The notes below the pieces were generated by a model, which saw only the letters and a program-made list of their open reading frames with translations, was not told where the DNA came from and made no database searches. From assembly GCA_019747735.1 (NCBI GenBank), contig JAIEQL010000008.1, positions 1 through 64,000 on the forward strand: a stretch of DNA of 64,000 nucleotides, written 5' to 3'. The position numbers and the translations under genes are program-made. Every line of letters starts with the position of its first letter. Position 1 is the first letter of the stretch. Of this stretch, positions 61,880 to 64,000 are shown in pieces. Origin of the DNA: Chthoniobacterales bacterium (GTDB lineage: Bacteria; Verrucomicrobiota; Verrucomicrobiia; Chthoniobacterales; UBA6821).

Positions 61880-62851
61880 TTATTTATCAGGACCTATCGA
61901 TTCCCGGGTTGTATCACTACTAAAAGAAGAGGAGGAGCTACGCGAAATCTCCGCAGTCTCCTTGTTATCCTCTTCAGCAAGCTTTCTACCCTCGCCAAGC
62001 CAGTCTTTTTTTCCTTTCATTGGTCCCTGTTGGTTAACCCCATGATAAGCATTAACATCATACTCATCATACTCATAAAGCCTTTTATCGTTTTTTCCTT
62101 TCCCCTCTGAAACGATCCCCTCTGTTTTCCTTGTAGTGACAGTGCTAAGGTTAGACTTGCGAGCATCCTTCTTTTCAAGAGATTGGCTATGCAAGGCATT
62201 TCTCTCTGCACGAAATTGATTTAATCCATCATTAATCTTTCTTGTTCTCCTAAATACCGTATTTGCTTCTATAGTACCTTGTGTTAGTTGGTTGCCTGTA
62301 TCATCCTTCTGAGTTGGTCGTTCCAAAAAAATCACCTTTTTTTCAATTAAGGACCGTGCTTCTTTTTCGATTCCACCCCCTTCTGGCGGCTGGTGTTTTA
62401 ATTGCTCAAGTTGCTGATTAATTTTTAGAAACTTTGAAAAAATTGATTGCTGGTTCTTTGGAAGATCATTTAGTTGTGCACAGCCCAAATCCTTGAGGGT
62501 TTGTTGATAAGCCCCTTCTATTACCTTAAGCCTTCCAACAGTAAGGGGACTACCCCAATAAAGTTTAGAAGCAATATCTTTAAGAAATACCTCTTTGAAC
62601 GCAGCTCCGTATTTCTCTCCAATCTTACTTGCTAATTCCTGATTAGCTGCTCTGAATGCATTTGCGCTTTCTCTAGGGCGGATGAAGAAGAAAAAGAAAG
62701 AGTAAACTCTGCCTAGCTTTCCTTGTGGCTTATTAGAATCGGTATAAAACCCTTCCTTTTGACTCGATTTAATCTCGGAACGATCATTTACAGAGCTCAA
62801 TCCTAGCTCATCAACTACGGTGCCGTTACTCTTATTAATAATTGGATTCAT
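61880..62851 (-). CDS. Unrecognised Ser-rich soluble protein, effector-like
   Basis: A 323-residue protein from the ATG at 62851. The N-terminal 50 residues are polar and low in hydrophobics, with a short Phe run (YSFFFFFIRP) near 58. A helical middle follows (SANAFRAANQELASKIGEKYGAAFKEVFLKDIASKLYWGSPL), then a coiled-coil-like Gln/Leu/Glu stretch, and the C-terminus is Ser-rich (SRSSSSSFSSDTT). No family is recognised. Divergent from the next gene, which has a similar composition and a loosely similar YGxA helical segment. A secreted-effector role is a guess from composition and neighbours. Confidence 0.6.
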   Translation of the reverse strand: MNPIINKSNGTVVDELGLSSVNDRSEIKSSQKEGFYTDSNKPQGKLGRVYSFFFFFIRPRESANAFRAANQELASKIGEKYGAAFKEVFLKDIASKLYWGSPLTVGRLKVIEGAYQQTLKDLGCAQLNDLPKNQQSIFSKFLKINQQLEQLKHQPPEGGGIEKEARSLIEKKVIFLERPTQKDDTGNQLTQGTIEANTVFRRTRKINDGLNQFRAERNALHSQSLEKKDARKSNLSTVTTRKTEGIVSEGKGKNDKRLYEYDEYDVNAYHGVNQQGPMKGKKDWLGEGRKLAEEDNKETAEISRSSSSSFSSDTTRESIGPDK

Positions 62852-62985
62852 ATAAGCAAAAAAGTAGCACACTATCACTGCTAATCAACTACTACAATCT
62901 ACCTCTTTTCTAAAACAATCGCTCGCTCTTAAAGCGCTATTTTCCTTACTATCCTGAGTAGCTTAAGACTCCCACTTGACTAAAA

Positions 62986-64000
62986 ATGATGAACTTCAAC
63001 CTAAGCAAAGCAAACTCTGCAAGTGATCCAGGAACAATTCTGCAAGAAGAGAACTTTAATGACCTATCCCCTAAAAAAACGGGCGCTCATTTTTCAAAAA
63101 TAGAAGAGGTCTCCTCCAAAGAACGCCCCATCACACCACTCACAGAGAGTGAAAGTCGCTCTGGAGGCTCCTCTCCCATTGTTCGCTCTTGGACCGGAAC
63201 CAGCAGTCAATCATCCGATGATATAAAAGCATCAGAAGATCCTACCTCAGCATCTCACTATTCCTTCCTGGATACGTTGCGTGCAGAGGCAAAGTTAACA
63301 CAGGAAGATTTAGGAAAGACCACTTACTATATTCGCTACGATAGCCGTGCAGGGCTGTTTCTTGATCATAATCCTTCTACTAAAACCGATTATCGTATTA
63401 AGCGAAACGAAACCAAGATGGTTGCCAAGACTCTTGTTGAAAGCTGTCGAAATCAATATGGGGATGCCCTCGGAGATATCTTAGAAAAGCGGCTCCAAGC
63501 CAAATTCGGACGACTTAGCTCTTCCATGGTCACTTTCCAGGATCTCTCCCCAGTCACAGAAACAGCGCAGTTCTATCAAGAGGTTTTACAAGCCCCTCTC
63601 AAATCAGATAACTCCTCCTCCAATACTAAGATTTCTCCAGAAAACATTTCTTTGAAGGAACATCAGGCGGTTCTTTACAAGCAAGAAGGTATGGATGGCG
63701 CACCTCAGCCCGATATCGTGATACTCCCGAGGCATTATGTTTACAGCGCCACTCCTGAGGAGCTTAGTGCCATTGAAACGCAAAAAACTGGTTTCGTAGA
63801 CTTGCAAGAAAAGCAACTCCAAAAAATCAACACATCAAGCGAAGAAGAGGTGTTACAAGCCCTGCTTCATGGCAAAGAGTGGCCGCGCGTTCAGATCCAA
63901 ATTAATGACAAGTTGCTTCCCTACAACAGTGACGGTGCAATAGATCTCCCAACGTTTAAAAAAGAAATCAAAACACTCCTCAACAAAGAACCTTCCAGCT
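62986..64000 (+). CDS. Unrecognised Ser/Thr-rich protein, 3' end outside window
   Basis: Open frame from ATG ATG at 62986 to the right edge (338 residues visible, no stop). The first 90 residues are Ser/Thr/Pro/Glu-rich and lack hydrophobic segments, which resembles type III secretion N-termini. A mixed alpha/beta part follows (TTYYIRYDSRAGLFLDHNPS ... MVAKTLVESCRNQYGDALGDILEKRLQAKFG). No family is recognised. The gene is divergent from the neighbouring Ser-rich protein with about 135 bases between them, so they may share regulation. Confidence 0.65.
   Translation, partial: MMNFNLSKANSASDPGTILQEENFNDLSPKKTGAHFSKIEEVSSKERPITPLTESESRSGGSSPIVRSWTGTSSQSSDDIKASEDPTSASHYSFLDTLRAEAKLTQEDLGKTTYYIRYDSRAGLFLDHNPSTKTDYRIKRNETKMVAKTLVESCRNQYGDALGDILEKRLQAKFGRLSSSMVTFQDLSPVTETAQFYQEVLQAPLKSDNSSSNTKISPENISLKEHQAVLYKQEGMDGAPQPDIVILPRHYVYSATPEELSAIETQKTGFVDLQEKQLQKINTSSEEEVLQALLHGKEWPRVQIQINDKLLPYNSDGAIDLPTFKKEIKTLLNKEPSS

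Overview
The window looks like a chromosomal piece of a Verrucomicrobiota bacterium, probably one living with a eukaryotic host. The phylum call rests on four things: a ddl-ftsQ-ftsA-ftsZ cluster (FtsA and FtsZ are absent from Chlamydiae), a Minf_1886-type protein (TIGR04138, planctomycete/verrucomicrobial), a secreted nickel superoxide dismutase, and a diderm envelope (TonB, TonB-dependent receptor, TatC, lipoproteins). The host-associated lifestyle is inference, from an ExoU-like patatin without a signal peptide, two unrecognised Ser/Thr-rich soluble proteins at the right edge, a helical repeat protein at the left edge, a broken Fic gene and two toxin-antitoxin pairs. No rRNA or ribosomal protein is present to settle the taxonomy.

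Layout. 0-7 kb: helical repeat protein (cut by the edge), phosphohexomutase, glucose-6-phosphate dehydrogenase, VapBC, GlyA and a protein-arginine-phosphatase-like enzyme. 7-9.5 kb: NuoA, tRNA-Ser(CGA), a UPF0104 membrane protein. 9.7-15 kb: ubiX, an acyltransferase-like gene, folD, pepF and an orphan NtrB-like histidine kinase. 15-24 kb: a short UvrA, a GT39 glycosyltransferase, an FGE-like secreted protein, a secreted protein of exactly seven 37-residue repeats, an SDR, NiSOD, HicAB. 24-35 kb: YmdB-type phosphoesterase, GcvP/GcvH, DUF1844, a polytopic membrane protein, a tandem M16 peptidase, a Minf_1886/small membrane protein/FmdB set, Asd. 35-45 kb: L,D-transpeptidase, a 39-residue lipoprotein with strong expression signals, ManA, MetNI, CYTH, ABC-F, CoaB, thioredoxin, HIT, tRNA-Glu(TTC), TatC, TsaE. 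45-49 kb: TonB, a TonB-dependent receptor, a CxxC membrane protein. 49-57 kb: Fic remnant, a TsaB-PBP2 fusion, patatin, ClpB. 57-61.7 kb: division genes. 61.8-64 kb: two effector-like genes.

Functional links: GlyA, FolD and GcvPH make a one-carbon/glycine set (no GcvT here). Pgm, Zwf and ManA handle hexose phosphates. TsaE and TsaB serve tRNA t6A synthesis. PBP2, L,D-transpeptidase, Ddl and FtsQAZ serve the cell wall and division.

The least ordinary content is the repeat load and what it does to genes. Four intergenic element families are present, with terminal inverted repeats or perfect hairpins. One palindromic element sits in frame inside the TsaB part of the TsaB-PBP2 fusion, in the manner of Rickettsia palindromic elements. 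Two copies of another family supply part of the stop codon of the neighbouring gene, and a third copy ends on the base before tRNA-Ser. The other standout is FtsZ: it keeps its C-terminal FtsA-binding-type tail but has lost the canonical GTP-binding signature and most of the catalytic T7 loop.
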